A stretch of DNA of 64,000 bases from assembly GCF_006658505.1 (NCBI RefSeq), contig NZ_VFUZ01000007.1, positions 1 through 64,000 on the forward strand, read 5' to 3'. The notes beneath the pieces were generated by a model, which had not been told where the DNA came from, did not search any database, and worked only from the letters and a program-made list of their open reading frames with translations. This DNA comes from Mesorhizobium sp. B2-4-15 (GTDB taxonomy: Bacteria; Pseudomonadota; Alphaproteobacteria; Rhizobiales; Rhizobiaceae). Positions within the stretch are counted from its first letter, which is position 1, and every line of letters begins with the position of its first letter. Below, piece by piece: positions 17,034 through 26,387 of this stretch. The position numbers and the translations under genes are program-made.

Positions 17034-17226
17034 GCCGGAGCTTCTAGCGAGCCTCTCTCACAAAGGCAAATCCGATCGAGATCATGTTCGTGAACCTTTT
17101 CCGGCACATGAACGACAGATGAACACGTCAATCACGAAGCCTTCACGGAGCGTTCACTAGGTTGCACCTTAATAAGATGAAACCAAAACCCCATCTGCCC
17201 GTTGTAAGGCGCAGGAGAACACGCAC

Positions 17227-17379
17227 ATGCTGATCTACATGCTCGCCACCGCAATGACCGTTGCCATGCTGATCGCCACAGTATTCGGGCTGCATCAGGA
17301 GGCGCAACGCGCCCGCGTCAAGGCAACCACGAAACGCTTCGAAGGCTTCGGCCCCCGCAAGCCGTATCGCCACTACTAA
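17227..17379 (+). CDS. 50-residue single-pass membrane peptide
   Basis: A short open frame encodes 50 residues: an N-terminal hydrophobic helix (MLIYMLATAMTVAMLIATVFGL) followed by a basic tail rich in Arg/Lys ending in PYRHY. An AGGAGAA ribosome site lies 7 nt upstream of the ATG, and an 8-bp GC hairpin follows the stop, both supporting a real gene. Five Met residues in a short helix make the start less certain, but the first ATG has the site. I do not recognise a family. The positive tail predicts an N-out or N-in orientation with the tail in the cytoplasm. It is transcribed convergently to gyrA. Confidence 0.65.
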   Translation: MLIYMLATAMTVAMLIATVFGLHQEAQRARVKATTKRFEGFGPRKPYRHY

Positions 17380-17415
17380 GCCAGCCTGAACCAAGTCTGT
17401 CTGGACTTGCTACCG

Positions 17416-17435
17416 CGCCGGCCGATGGGCCGGCG
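17416..17435. terminator. GC hairpin between the 50-aa gene and gyrA
   Basis: CGCCGGCC (17416-17423), loop GATG, GGCCGGCG (17428-17435) form a perfect 8-bp stem between the stops of two convergent genes. There is no long T-tract on either side, so termination strength is uncertain. Confidence 0.6.
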
Positions 17436-17464
17436 TTGCCATGTTTAAAGACCCGCTTTCGGAC

Positions 17465-20266
17465 TTACTCCGCAGTCTCCGGGCCCGCGTCCGCCGCAGG
17501 AGTGATTTCGGCGCCGCCCTCAACGGTCTCTTCGCTCTCCTCGTCCGATTGCGGCTCGGAAATGCGCTCGACCGAAACCACCTTTTCACCTTCGGCGGTA
17601 TTGAAGATGGTCACGCCCTTGGTGGCCCGGCTTGCGAAACGGATGCCGTTGACCGGCACCCGGATGACGGTGCCGCCATCGGACACCAGCATGATCTGGT
17701 CGTCATTGCCGACCGGGAAGGTTGCCACCAGCCTGCCGATTTCGGCTGTTTTCGAGACGTCCGTGGCACGGATGCCCTTGCCGCCGCGTCCGGTCAGACG
17801 GAAATCGTAGGACGAGGAGCGCTTGCCGTAACCGTATTCCGTAACCGTCAGCACGAACTGCTCATGCGCCTTGAGGAATTCGTAGCGCTCATCGGACAGC
17901 TCCGCTTCCTCGTCGACCTCTTCATTGGTCAGCGCGATTTCTTCTTCTTCGCCCGGTATACCAGCAGCCAACCGCCGTTCGGACGCGGCCCGCTTGAGAT
18001 AGGCGGCGCGTTCGGCCGGCGGCGCATCGACATGCTCGATGACCGCCATGGAAATCACCCTGTCGGTGTCAGCCATCGCGATGCCACGCACGCCAACCGA
18101 GTTACGGCTCTGGAAGACGCGCACGTCGCCAACCGAGAAGCGGATGCACTGGCCGGAGCTGGCGGTCAGGAGTACGTCGTCATTATCGGTACACGTCTCG
18201 ACGCCGAGGATCTCGTCGCCCTCCTCCTCCAGCTTCATGGCGATCTTGCCATTGCGGTTGACCTGGATGAAGTCGGAAAGCTTGTTGCGGCGCACGGTGC
18301 CGCGCGTGGTGGCGAACATCACGTCGAGCTCGCCCCAGCTCGTCTCGTCCTCGGGCAACGGCATGATGGTGGTGATGCGCTCGCCCTGCTCGAGCGGCAG
18401 CATGTTGATCAGCGCCTTGCCGCGTGACTGCGGATTGCCGATCGGCAGCCGCCAGACCTTTTCCTTGTAGACGATGCCACGCGAGGAGAAGAACAGCACC
18501 GGCGTGTGCGTATTGGCCACGAACAGCCTGGTGACGAAATCCTCTTCCTTGGTCGACATGCCGGAGCGGCCCTTGCCGCCACGGCGTTGCGCCCGGTAGA
18601 GCGACAGCGGCACGCGCTTGATGTAGCCGGAATGGCTCACCGTCACGACCATGTCCTCGCGCTGGATCAGGTCCTCGTCTTCCATGTCGGCGCCGCCGTC
18701 GGTGAGTTCGGTGCGGCGTGGCGTGCCGAACTCGTCGCGCACGGCGGCGAGCTCGTCCTTGACGATCTGCTGGACGCGCGCGCGCGACGACAGAATGTCG
18801 AGATAGTCGATGATCTCGACGCCGATCGTGTTCAATTCGTCGGCGATTTCGTCGCGGCCAAGCGCGGTCAGGCGCTGCAGGCGCAGTTCGAGGATAGCGC
18901 GCGCCTGCTCCTCGGACAGATTGTAGGTGCCGTCCTCGTTGATGCGGTGGCGCGGATCGTCGATCAGAAGGATCAGCGATTCGACGTCGCCGGCCGGCCA
19001 GCGGCGCTCCATCAACTGTTCGCGCGCCGTCTGCGGATCCGGCGCGGTACGGATCAGCTTGATGACCTCGTCGATGTTGGCGACGGCAATCGCCAGGCCA
19101 ACCAGCACATGGGCGCGGTCACGCGCCTTGCGCAGCAGGAATTTCGTCCGCCGGGTGATCACCTCCTCGCGGAAGGTGACGAACGCCTTCAGCATGTCGG
19201 TCAGCGTCAGCAGTTCCGGCTTGCCGCCGTTCAGCGCCACCATGTTGGCGCCGAACGAGGTCTGCAGCGGCGTAAAGCGGTAAAGCTGGTTGAGGATGAC
19301 GTCGGCGACGGCATCGCGCTTCAGCTCGACGACGACCCGGTAGCCCTGGCGGTCGCTCTCGTCGCGGATGTCGGAAATGCCCTCGATGCGCTTGTCGCGC
19401 ACGAGCTCGGCCATCTTCTCGATCATCGAGGCCTTGTTCACCTGATAGGGAACCTCGGTGATGATGATCGATTCACGGTCGTTGCCGCGCTGTTCGATGT
19501 TGACCTTGCCGCGCATGACGATGGAGCCACGGCCGGTGGAATAGGCGCTGTAGATACCGGAACGGCCAAGCACGATGCCGCCGGTCGGGAAATCGGGACC
19601 TGGAATGATCTCCATCAGCGCCGGCAGGTCGATCGCCGGATTGTCGATGACAGCAATGGCGGCGTTGCAGACTTCACCGAGATTATGCGGGGGGATGTTG
19701 GTGGCCATGCCGACGGCGATGCCGCCAGAACCATTGACCAGCAGATTGGGAAAGCGCGCCGGCAGGACCTTCGGCTCTGTGTCCGACGCATCATAAGTGT
19801 CCTGGAAATCGACGGTGTCCTTGTCGATGTCTTCCAACAGCTCATGCGCGACCTTGGTCAGCCGCGATTCGGTATAACGCATGGCCGCCGGCGGATCACC
19901 GTCGATCGAGCCGAAATTGCCCTGCCCGTCGATCAGAGGCACGCGCAGCGACCAGTCCTGCGCCATGCGTACCAAGGCGTCATAGATCGAGGCATCGCCG
20001 TGCGGATGGTATTTACCCATCACGTCGGCGACGGGACGCGCGGACTTCACATATTTGCGGTTCCAGTGGTAGCCGCTCTCATGGGCGGCACAGAGGATAC
20101 GGCGGTGCACCGGCTTCAGGCCGTCGCGCACGTCGGGAAGCGCGCGGCTGACGATCACGCTCATCGCGTAAGAGAGATAGGAGCTCTGCATCTCCTCGAT
20201 GATGGAGATCGGCTCGATGCCGGTGGGGCCGCCGTCGGCGCCGCGCGGTGTCTTTTGGTCGGTCAA
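17465..20266 (-). CDS. gyrA: DNA gyrase subunit A
   Basis: GyrA is the breakage-reunion subunit that, with GyrB, introduces negative supercoils. The 933-residue product has the catalytic tyrosine Tyr131 in AAMRYTESR, the quinolone-resistance region [17 protein letters not shown] at residues 88-103, and the C-terminal beta-pinwheel with the GyrA-box-like QRRGGKGRS sequence. At the position of E. coli Ser83 it has Ala92, with the Asp87 equivalent (Asp96) retained. The C-terminus ends in an acidic, Ala/Glu-rich tail longer than in E. coli. It is divergent from the sulP gene. Confidence 0.97.
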   Translation of the reverse strand: MTDQKTPRGADGGPTGIEPISIIEEMQSSYLSYAMSVIVSRALPDVRDGLKPVHRRILCAAHESGYHWNRKYVKSARPVADVMGKYHPHGDASIYDALVRMAQDWSLRVPLIDGQGNFGSIDGDPPAAMRYTESRLTKVAHELLEDIDKDTVDFQDTYDASDTEPKVLPARFPNLLVNGSGGIAVGMATNIPPHNLGEVCNAAIAVIDNPAIDLPALMEIIPGPDFPTGGIVLGRSGIYSAYSTGRGSIVMRGKVNIEQRGNDRESIIITEVPYQVNKASMIEKMAELVRDKRIEGISDIRDESDRQGYRVVVELKRDAVADVILNQLYRFTPLQTSFGANMVALNGGKPELLTLTDMLKAFVTFREEVITRRTKFLLRKARDRAHVLVGLAIAVANIDEVIKLIRTAPDPQTAREQLMERRWPAGDVESLILLIDDPRHRINEDGTYNLSEEQARAILELRLQRLTALGRDEIADELNTIGVEIIDYLDILSSRARVQQIVKDELAAVRDEFGTPRRTELTDGGADMEDEDLIQREDMVVTVSHSGYIKRVPLSLYRAQRRGGKGRSGMSTKEEDFVTRLFVANTHTPVLFFSSRGIVYKEKVWRLPIGNPQSRGKALINMLPLEQGERITTIMPLPEDETSWGELDVMFATTRGTVRRNKLSDFIQVNRNGKIAMKLEEEGDEILGVETCTDNDDVLLTASSGQCIRFSVGDVRVFQSRNSVGVRGIAMADTDRVISMAVIEHVDAPPAERAAYLKRAASERRLAAGIPGEEEEIALTNEEVDEEAELSDERYEFLKAHEQFVLTVTEYGYGKRSSSYDFRLTGRGGKGIRATDVSKTAEIGRLVATFPVGNDDQIMLVSDGGTVIRVPVNGIRFASRATKGVTIFNTAEGEKVVSVERISEPQSDEESEETVEGGAEITPAADAGPETAE

Positions 20267-20441
20267 ATCGGATCACAATCTATTCAGGAATCACTTGCTG
20301 CTTATATAGGAAGCCAGGCCGAAACTCCAACGTTCGCGGCACTTTTCCAGTGTCATTTTTAGTGGTAATTTCAAAAGGATACCGCTGATTGCGACGATAT
20401 GGCCACGGTGCTTTTCGCCGCCAGCAAGGCAAAAGCCGGCA

Positions 20442-22175
20442 ATGGACCAATTTCCCCGAACGAAAGCCGCGAGCGCAATGAATTGGACCCCGTGGCTGCC
20501 TCTGCGAGCGATGAGCGGCTGGACGCGCCGGGATCTCAATGGTGATCTGATCGCCGGCGTGACACTGGCCGCGATCGCCATTCCCGAGCAGATGGCAACG
20601 GCCCGGCTCGGCGGCTTCGCTCCCGAGATCGGCTTCTTCGCCTTTGTCGCCGGTTCGGTGGCGTTTGCCCTGTTCGGCGCCAACCGTCACCTCTCGGCCG
20701 GCGCGGATTCGACCATCACGCCTCTGTTCGCCGGCAGCCTGGCGCTGCTCGCCACCGCTGGCTCGCCGCATTATCTGGCGCTGGCAGCCATGCTGGCGCT
20801 GATGGTCGGGCTCATCGTGATCCTGAACGGTGTCTTTCGCCTTGGCTGGGTTGCCGACCTGTTGTCGGTGCCGGTCACGACGGGCTTTCTGGCCGGCATC
20901 GCCATCCATATCATCGTTTCGCAATTGCCCGGACTGCTCGGCCTGCCCTCCGAAAGCGGTGAATCCGTGCGGCGCATCGGCGAGATCGCTGGCAATCTCC
21001 ATCTCGCCAACCCCTGGAGTCTGACGCTCGGCCTTGGCGTATTCGCAATCGTGTTCTGCTCCGAGCGCATCAGCGCCCGCGTCCCCGGCGCGCTGATCGG
21101 CATGGTGCTCGCCACTCTCGCGGTCGCCATATTCGGCCTCAAGGATCGTGGCGTCGAGGTGCTTGGCGCCTTGCCGAACGGCGTGCCGCAGCCAGGACCG
21201 CCGCTTGCCGGTCTCGACGATGTGCAGGCGCTCGTTCCGCTGGCGCTGCTGATTGCCATCGTCGTCATGGTGCAGACGGCGGCCACCTCCCGCTCCTTCG
21301 CTCCGCAGGGCGACGCGCCTGACGTCAATCGCGATTTCGTTGGTGTCGGCGCCGGCAGCATCGCGGCTAGCCTGTTTGGCGCCTTCGCCGTCAATGCCAG
21401 CCCGCCGCGCACGGCAATCGTCTCCCAGTCGGGTGGCCGCTCGCAGCTCTCAAGTCTCATTGCCGCGGCCATCGTGCTGCTGCTCGGTGCCTTCGGCGGC
21501 GGCCTGCTCGCCGATGTTCCGCAGGCCGCCCTTGCCGGGGTCCTGATGTTCGTTGCCCAGCATATTCTGCGCTGGAAGGTGTTCGCCGACGTCTACCGGC
21601 AAGCGCCGGTTGAATTCGCGTTGATCCTGATCACCATGGCGGCCATCGTCGTGCTGCCGATCGAAACCGGCGTGGCGGTCGGCATCGGCCTGTCGCTGCT
21701 GCACGGAACCTGGAGCGCAACAAGGACGCAGGTGCTCGAATTGGAACAGGTGCCGGGCACTTCCGTGTGGTGGCCGCCTGGCGAGCCAAGTGCCGGCGAA
21801 CAGCTTCCAGGCGTGCTGGTCGCGGCGTTCCAGGCCCCACTGTCCTTCGTGAACGCCGACCGCTTCAAGCGCGGTCTCTTCGATCTTGTCGATGCCAGGA
21901 ACGATACAGTGAAACTGGTCGTCCTGGAGGCCAGCAACATCGTCGAAATCGACTACACCGCCGCGCAAGCGCTGATCGACACCGTCCATCATTGCCGCGA
22001 GGCAGGGGCCGTCTTTGCCGTCGCGCGGCTGGAATCGCTGCGCGCCCAGGCGGCGCTGGCACGGTTCGGCATTGCCGACCTCGTCGGCCCGCAGCGGATC
22101 TTTCACAGTGTCGATGCCGCGATCAGGACCCTCGGTCTCGACCAGCGGCCGCAACAGCAGGACAAAGCAAAATGA
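20442..22175 (+). CDS. SulP family inorganic anion transporter with STAS domain
   Basis: The 577-residue product has ten or more membrane helices in the Xan_ur/Sulfate_transp core (DLIAGVTLAAIAIPEQMATARLGGF, FALFGANRHLSAGADSTITPLFAG, NASPPRTAIVSQSGGRSQL) and a C-terminal cytoplasmic STAS domain from about residue 440 (VKLVVLEASNIVEIDYTAAQAL). SulP proteins carry sulfate, bicarbonate or dicarboxylates; the substrate is not evident. The first ATG lacks a convincing ribosome site; the ATG at 20478 is an alternative start. The stop overlaps the next ATG by 4 bp, coupling it to a ParB-like gene. Confidence 0.88.
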   Translation: MDQFPRTKAASAMNWTPWLPLRAMSGWTRRDLNGDLIAGVTLAAIAIPEQMATARLGGFAPEIGFFAFVAGSVAFALFGANRHLSAGADSTITPLFAGSLALLATAGSPHYLALAAMLALMVGLIVILNGVFRLGWVADLLSVPVTTGFLAGIAIHIIVSQLPGLLGLPSESGESVRRIGEIAGNLHLANPWSLTLGLGVFAIVFCSERISARVPGALIGMVLATLAVAIFGLKDRGVEVLGALPNGVPQPGPPLAGLDDVQALVPLALLIAIVVMVQTAATSRSFAPQGDAPDVNRDFVGVGAGSIAASLFGAFAVNASPPRTAIVSQSGGRSQLSSLIAAAIVLLLGAFGGGLLADVPQAALAGVLMFVAQHILRWKVFADVYRQAPVEFALILITMAAIVVLPIETGVAVGIGLSLLHGTWSATRTQVLELEQVPGTSVWWPPGEPSAGEQLPGVLVAAFQAPLSFVNADRFKRGLFDLVDARNDTVKLVVLEASNIVEIDYTAAQALIDTVHHCREAGAVFAVARLESLRAQAALARFGIADLVGPQRIFHSVDAAIRTLGLDQRPQQQDKAK

Positions 22176-22792
22176 TGACCCAGCGGGAACCGTTGCTGAA
22201 CCCAGTCCCTGTCAGTGACTTGCGACCGACGCAGATCACTGTCGGCATGCGCGAGGTGGCCCTGAAGCGCCAGATGATCCGCTCACAGAGCGCCCGAAAG
22301 ACCGGCGCGTTTCTCGGCAGCCACATGGTTCCCGTCGTGCTCGGGCCGAAGAAGCGCAACTATGTCACCGATCACCATCATCTCGCCCGTGCCCTGATCG
22401 AGGAGGGTGTCAGGGATGTCCTGGTCACGGTGGTCAGCGACCTGTCGGGGCTCGACAAGGAGGCCTTCTTCGTCGTGCTCGATAACAGGGGCTGGATGCA
22501 TCCGTTCGACGAGAATGGCAGGCGTCAAGCCTACGACGCCATTCCAAAAACCATGGCCGAACTCGTCGACGACCCCTATCGGAGCATGGCGGGCGAACTG
22601 CGCAGGCAAGGCGGCTTCGCCAAGGACACGACGCCGTTCAGCGAATTCCTGTGGGCGGACTTCCTGCGCCGGCGCATCACGCCGGACGCCGTGGCGAAGG
22701 ACTTCGACAAGGCGATGAAAGAAGCGCTGCGCATGTCCAAGGGCAAGGACGCGGACTATCTGCCAGGCTGGTGCGGGCCGACGACCGACTGA
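22172..22792 (+). CDS. ParB-like (ParBc_2 type) protein
   Basis: The 206-residue product resembles the ParB-like nuclease/NTPase family COG4318 (ParBc_2): PVSDLRPTQITVGMREVALKR is the ParB N-terminal motif, and KKRNYVTDHHHLARALIEEG keeps the conserved H-H-x-x-x-A helix, followed by a C-terminal part about 90 residues long with WADFLRRRIT. It is not the chromosomal ParB: there is no helix-turn-helix and no ParA or parS context. It starts inside the sulP stop (ATGATGA), so the two are co-translated. Its function next to an anion transporter is unknown. Confidence 0.8.
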   Translation: MMTQREPLLNPVPVSDLRPTQITVGMREVALKRQMIRSQSARKTGAFLGSHMVPVVLGPKKRNYVTDHHHLARALIEEGVRDVLVTVVSDLSGLDKEAFFVVLDNRGWMHPFDENGRRQAYDAIPKTMAELVDDPYRSMAGELRRQGGFAKDTTPFSEFLWADFLRRRITPDAVAKDFDKAMKEALRMSKGKDADYLPGWCGPTTD

Positions 22793-22799
22793 ACTCGTC

Positions 22800-23627
22800 T
22801 CAACCGCTTGGCCAGCGGGCACGATAGTTGCCTGGCGTCTCGCCCATGACGCGTCGAAACCGGCGGTTGAAGGTCGACAGGTCGTTGAAGCCGGTGTCGA
22901 AGGCGATCGCCGAGATCGCGTCATTTGACAGGCGCAACCGCACCGCCGCCCTATGCAGCCGGGTTCTGAGCAGGAACTGGTAGGGCGTCATGCCGGCGAC
23001 CTGCCGGAAGGTACGCAGGAAATGGTACGGGCTGGTCGCCGTTTCATCCGCCAGTGCCGACAGCGAGACCGGCCCGTCGGCATCCAGTTCGATCCGCCGC
23101 ACGGCTTCGGCCACCCGTTTCTGATCGCGGCGGCTCGGCGCGCGCCGGACCGGCGTGGCGTTGGAAACCGTGGCCACGGTGGCGGCTGCAATGCGCAGGG
23201 AAAGTTCCTCGAACGCCTCCGTGTCAGCCATTTCACGCGCGGCTTCCGCCTCGGCCAGCAACGGCGCCAACGTTGGCAAGGGCGGCAAGCGCGGAGCCTC
23301 GAAGGTCAGCGCCCTGGCACCAGGCACGCCAGCCACAATCCGTTCCATGTAAGCCGGCCTGAAATGGAACGAGAGGCAGCGGTCGCCACTGCCATGCTCG
23401 TGCCCGCATTCATAGCACGTGCCGGAATTGCCGAGCAGTAGGCTGCCCGGCGCGAGCATGGCGGTGCCTTGTTGCGCGCGGTAGCGGAACGTGCCGCCGG
23501 TGACCGCCGCGACGCAGAAATCCTGATGTGCCTCCTCGAACGGCCGGTCGCCGGCGCCGGCCGTGCAGATCACATCCGCCACGTGCCAGCCGGCCCCGGA
23601 TGCGAGAACGCGGGTGGTCGCTGCCAT
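22800..23627 (-). CDS. AraC-family transcriptional regulator
   Basis: The 275-residue product has an N-terminal cupin-like sensing domain (GGTFRYRAQQGTAMLAPGSLLLGNSGTCYECGHEHG, with three Cys/His that could bind a ligand or metal) and a C-terminal AraC/XylS double helix-turn-helix (SLSALADETATSPYHFLRTFRQVAGMTPYQFLLRTRLHRAAVRLR, then ISAIAFDTGFNDLSTFNRRFRRVMGETPGNYR). The ATG at 23627 begins MAATTRV. It is convergent with the ParB-like gene and divergent from 23715, which it may control. Confidence 0.9.
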   Translation of the reverse strand: MAATTRVLASGAGWHVADVICTAGAGDRPFEEAHQDFCVAAVTGGTFRYRAQQGTAMLAPGSLLLGNSGTCYECGHEHGSGDRCLSFHFRPAYMERIVAGVPGARALTFEAPRLPPLPTLAPLLAEAEAAREMADTEAFEELSLRIAAATVATVSNATPVRRAPSRRDQKRVAEAVRRIELDADGPVSLSALADETATSPYHFLRTFRQVAGMTPYQFLLRTRLHRAAVRLRLSNDAISAIAFDTGFNDLSTFNRRFRRVMGETPGNYRARWPSG

Positions 23628-23714
23628 GGCCCAAATATAGCAATTTTTCCCAAGCCCAGAACCCCGTCCGCGCCTAATCCTCCGGTCTCCTGACAAGAAG
23701 AAGAGGCCGCAGCC

Positions 23715-24251
23715 ATGTTCGTCCCATCCTCCTTTGCCGAAGCCCTGCACAGTGCCGGACCGAACGACGGACTTGCCGAGAAACTGAACCTCTACGGTCG
23801 CTTCGTCGGCGCCTGGACTTTCGACGCCTCGCGTCGCCTCGATGATGGCAACGTGCTGACCGGCCGCGGCGAGGTGCATTTCGGCTGGGTGCTGGAAGGC
23901 CGCGCGATCCAGGATGTCTGGATCCTGCCCGCGCGCGACGCCGGCCCCTCGCCGTCGCTCGGCAAGTGGACTTTCCACGGCACGACGCTGCGTGTCTATG
24001 ATCCCGGAGCAGACGCCTGGCACATCTTCTGGATCGATCCGCGTAACCAGTATTTCAGCCGCCAGCTCGGCCGGGCCGAGGGCGACACGATCGTGCAGGT
24101 CGGCGCCGATGGCACCGGCGCCTCGGTGCGCTGGAGCTTTTCGCGCGTCACGACGGATAGCTTCCGCTGGCTCGGCGAGCGCTCGCACGACGATGGCGCG
24201 ACATGGCGGCTCGAAGTCGAGTTCCTGGCGCGCCGAACAACAACACCCTGA
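23715..24251 (+). CDS. Uncharacterised soluble protein, lipocalin/DUF1579-like
   Basis: The 178-residue product has no signal peptide or membrane segment. Alternating aromatic strands (LYGRFVGAWTFDASRR, GEVHFGWVLEGRAIQDVWI, WHIFWIDPRNQYFSRQL, SVRWSFSRVTTDSFRWLGE) suggest a beta-barrel, reminiscent of DUF1579 or lipocalin-like proteins, but I cannot assign a family firmly. It is divergent from the AraC regulator with an 87-bp shared upstream region, the usual arrangement of a regulator and its target. Confidence 0.6.
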   Translation: MFVPSSFAEALHSAGPNDGLAEKLNLYGRFVGAWTFDASRRLDDGNVLTGRGEVHFGWVLEGRAIQDVWILPARDAGPSPSLGKWTFHGTTLRVYDPGADAWHIFWIDPRNQYFSRQLGRAEGDTIVQVGADGTGASVRWSFSRVTTDSFRWLGERSHDDGATWRLEVEFLARRTTTP

Positions 24252-24434
24252 CGCAGCAACCCGTTGCAACGATGGAGAAAACCTTCGCACCGACGCGCGA
24301 CAGCATCCTATTACTGTGCTGCCGGCTGACCCTCTGCCGGGCGCCGTAGTTTCGCGGTCCTGACTGTTCCCACCGACCAGGCTTTGCTCTACCAATGTCG
24401 GAGTGCGGGCTCGGCCCGGCGGGAGGGGTCAGCG

Positions 24435-25064
24435 ATGCCGAGTTTCGACAGCCTGTTCAATGCTTTCGTCACCATTCTCGTGACCATCGATCCGCCCGGG
24501 CTGGCGCCGCTGTTCCTCGCCGTGACACGCGGCATGAACCGCGATGAGCGCCAGCAGGTGTCGGTGCGCGCTTCGGTCATCGGTTTCCTGGTGATGGCGC
24601 TGTTCGCCATCGCCGGCGCCTCGATCCTGTCCGTGTTCGGCATCACGCTTCCAGCGTTCCGCGTCGCCGGCGGCTTTTTGCTGTTCTTCATCGCCTTCGA
24701 AATGGTGTTCGAGCGCCGGCAGGACCGCAAGGAGAAGATCGGCGACGTCGCCATCACCAAGGACATGATCCACAACATCGCCGCCTTCCCGCTGGCGATC
24801 CCGCTGATCGCCGGCCCCGGCGCGATTTCGGCGACGGTGCTGCTTTCAGGCTCGTTTCAGGGCTTTGCCGCGCAGGCGGCACTGGTCGGCATCATTTTCG
24901 CCTGCCTCGTCATCACCTATCTGGTGTTCGTCTTGTCGGAACGCATCGACCGCATTCTTGGCCAGACCGGCCGCTCGATCCTGACCCGCCTGCTCGGCGT
25001 CATCCTGGCCGCGCTCGCCGTGCAGTTCGTCGCCGACGGCATCAAGGCGCTGATGGTGGGGTAA
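24435..25064 (+). CDS. MarC family integral membrane protein
   Basis: The 209-residue product has six membrane helices and the MarC/UPF0056 signatures PSFDSLFNAFVTILVTIDPPGLAPLFLAVT and PLAIPLIAGPGAISATVLL. Despite its name MarC is not linked to antibiotic resistance, and its function is unknown. The ATG at 24435 has GGGAGGGG 8 nt upstream; an upstream in-frame start is rejected. The upstream 183 bp (24252-24434) hold nothing I can identify. Confidence 0.9.
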   Translation: MPSFDSLFNAFVTILVTIDPPGLAPLFLAVTRGMNRDERQQVSVRASVIGFLVMALFAIAGASILSVFGITLPAFRVAGGFLLFFIAFEMVFERRQDRKEKIGDVAITKDMIHNIAAFPLAIPLIAGPGAISATVLLSGSFQGFAAQAALVGIIFACLVITYLVFVLSERIDRILGQTGRSILTRLLGVILAALAVQFVADGIKALMVG

Positions 25065-25090
25065 TCCGCGACTGGGCGCTCCTGTCGGTC

Positions 25091-25516
25091 TTATTTCGCC
25101 GCGGTATCGATGACCTCGAAATCGTGGGTGATCGTGGCCGTCTTGGCTATCATCGCGGAAGCCGAGCAGTACTTCTCGATCGACAGGTCGATCGCCCGCT
25201 TGACCTTGTCGGTCGAGAGCGCCCTGCCCTTGACGATGAAGTGCATATGGATGCGCGTGAACACTTTTGGGTCGGTCTCGGCCCGGTCGGCATCGAGTTC
25301 GACCACACAGTCCTCGACCGCCTCGCGGCCTTTTTCCAGGATATGGACGACATCATAGGCGGAGCAGCCGCCAGTGCCGATCAGCACCAACTCCATCGGG
25401 CTTGGCCCCGGTGTCTTGCCATCAGGGCCGGAGGCTGTGCCCAGCACGAGCTTGTGGCCGCTGCCGGACTCGCCAACGAAGGTGCGCTCCTCAACCCATT
25501 TTACCCGTGCTTTCAC
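25091..25516 (-). CDS. OsmC family peroxiredoxin-like protein
   Basis: The 141-residue product fits the OsmC/YhfA fold. The first redox Cys is in GTGGCSAYDVVHIL and the second in SIEKYCSASAMIAKTA; the buried Glu/Arg set of true peroxidases is not clear, so it may be the YhfA-type subgroup. OsmC proteins reduce organic hydroperoxides with lipoyl or thiol partners. It is convergent with marC. The start ATG at 25516 has no strong ribosome site. Confidence 0.88.
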   Translation of the reverse strand: MKARVKWVEERTFVGESGSGHKLVLGTASGPDGKTPGPSPMELVLIGTGGCSAYDVVHILEKGREAVEDCVVELDADRAETDPKVFTRIHMHFIVKGRALSTDKVKRAIDLSIEKYCSASAMIAKTATITHDFEVIDTAAK

Positions 25517-25569
25517 TGCCCTGTCCCTTCAGTCCTTGATCGCGCCTGCTCAGGCCAAATCAACGATGC

Positions 25570-25602
25570 AAAACCCCGAAAGTCCACGCAGGACCTTCGG
25601 GG
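25570..25602 (-). terminator. Intrinsic terminator after ssb
   Basis: On the minus strand the stem CCCCGAAGGTCC / GGACTTTCGGGG (11 of 12 bp paired, loop about 5 nt) is followed directly by TTTT (25573-25570). It lies about 42 bp after the ssb stop. Confidence 0.8.
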
Positions 25603-25644
25603 CATGTCGATCACGTGACGTCAGCCGTTCGGTATTGCCTTCGA

Positions 25645-26160
25645 TCAGAACGGGATCTCGTCGTCCAGTTCGCGCGATGAGCCGCCGCCGCCTCTCGGTG
25701 CACCGCCGCCGCGATTGAAGCTTTCGTTCGGGCTAGACTGGCCGAAATCGGAACCACGGCTGCTGCCGCCACCGGAATAGCCGCCGACCTGGCCGCCCTC
25801 ACCCTGGCCGCGCGCATCGAGCATCTGCAGCTCGCCACGGAACTTCTGCAGCACGACTTCCGTCGTGTACTTGTCATTGCCGGTCTGGTCCTGCCATTTG
25901 CGGGTCTGCAGCTGGCCCTCGACATAGACCTTCATGCCCTTCTTCAGATACTGCTCCGCCACCTTGGCGAGCTGGTCGTTGAAGATGACGACATTGTGCC
26001 ACTCGGTCTTTTCCTTGCGCTCGCCGGAATTCTTGTCGCGCCAGCTCTCCGACGTGGCGATGCGGATGTTGACGACCGGCTCGCCCGAGTTGAGGCGGCG
26101 GACTTCAGGGTCCGCGCCGAGATTGCCGACCAGAATGACCTTATTGACGCTACCCGCCAT
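25645..26160 (-). CDS. ssb: Single-stranded DNA-binding protein
   Basis: The 171-residue product has the N-terminal OB fold ([60 protein letters not shown]) at residues 1-110, a Gly/Ser/Arg-rich linker and the acidic tail DDEIPF that recruits partner proteins. It binds single-stranded DNA as a tetramer in replication and repair. A perfect alphaproteobacterial LexA box lies about 100 bp upstream of the start, so SOS induction is likely, and a terminator follows the gene. Confidence 0.96.
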   Translation of the reverse strand: MAGSVNKVILVGNLGADPEVRRLNSGEPVVNIRIATSESWRDKNSGERKEKTEWHNVVIFNDQLAKVAEQYLKKGMKVYVEGQLQTRKWQDQTGNDKYTTEVVLQKFRGELQMLDARGQGEGGQVGGYSGGGSSRGSDFGQSSPNESFNRGGGAPRGGGGSSRELDDEIPF

Positions 26161-26261
26161 GATACTTCTCCGCGCTCATCCGAAACAAATTTTGTCGCAG
26201 CACCTTACAGGCTGCGAACGTCAGCCGCCTGCCAAGGCTGGCTTTTCCCACAAGGTTTTTT

Positions 26262-26276
26262 GTTCCCTTTTCGTTC
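26262..26276. promoter_or_regulatory. LexA (SOS) box upstream of ssb
   Basis: GTTC-CCTTTTC-GTTC matches the alphaproteobacterial LexA consensus GTTC-N7-GTTC exactly. It lies 102 bp upstream of the ssb start and 112 bp upstream of the divergent arsR start, so either or both could be regulated; ssb is the known SOS gene. Confidence 0.8.
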
Positions 26277-26361
26277 CTATATGCACTGCTGCTGATTGTC
26301 AAGGAATGGCAGCAATGGTTGAGGCCATCATATGGGTTTCAAAACAGCGCTTGCCAAATCG

Positions 26362-26377
26362 ATAAGTATCGACTTAT
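26362..26377. promoter_or_regulatory. ArsR-type operator ATAAGT-ATCG-ACTTAT
   Basis: A perfect inverted repeat with 6-bp arms and a 4-bp spacer lies just upstream of, or overlapping, the arsR start region, inside a possible promoter with TTGCCA at 26351. Autoregulatory operators of this shape are common for ArsR-type repressors. Confidence 0.65.
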
Positions 26378-26387
26378 GCTTTTTGCC

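Noticed and set aside
18506..20362. 618-codon plus-strand frame opposite gyrA
   Set aside because: It lies wholly antisense to gyrA, has no ribosome site and a His/Gln/Asp-rich composition typical of shadow frames.
23628..24395. A long in-frame extension upstream of the AraC regulator (total over 530 codons)
   Set aside because: It runs antisense through the gene at 23715, has no ribosome site, and adds sequence unlike AraC proteins. It is an open frame produced by high GC content.
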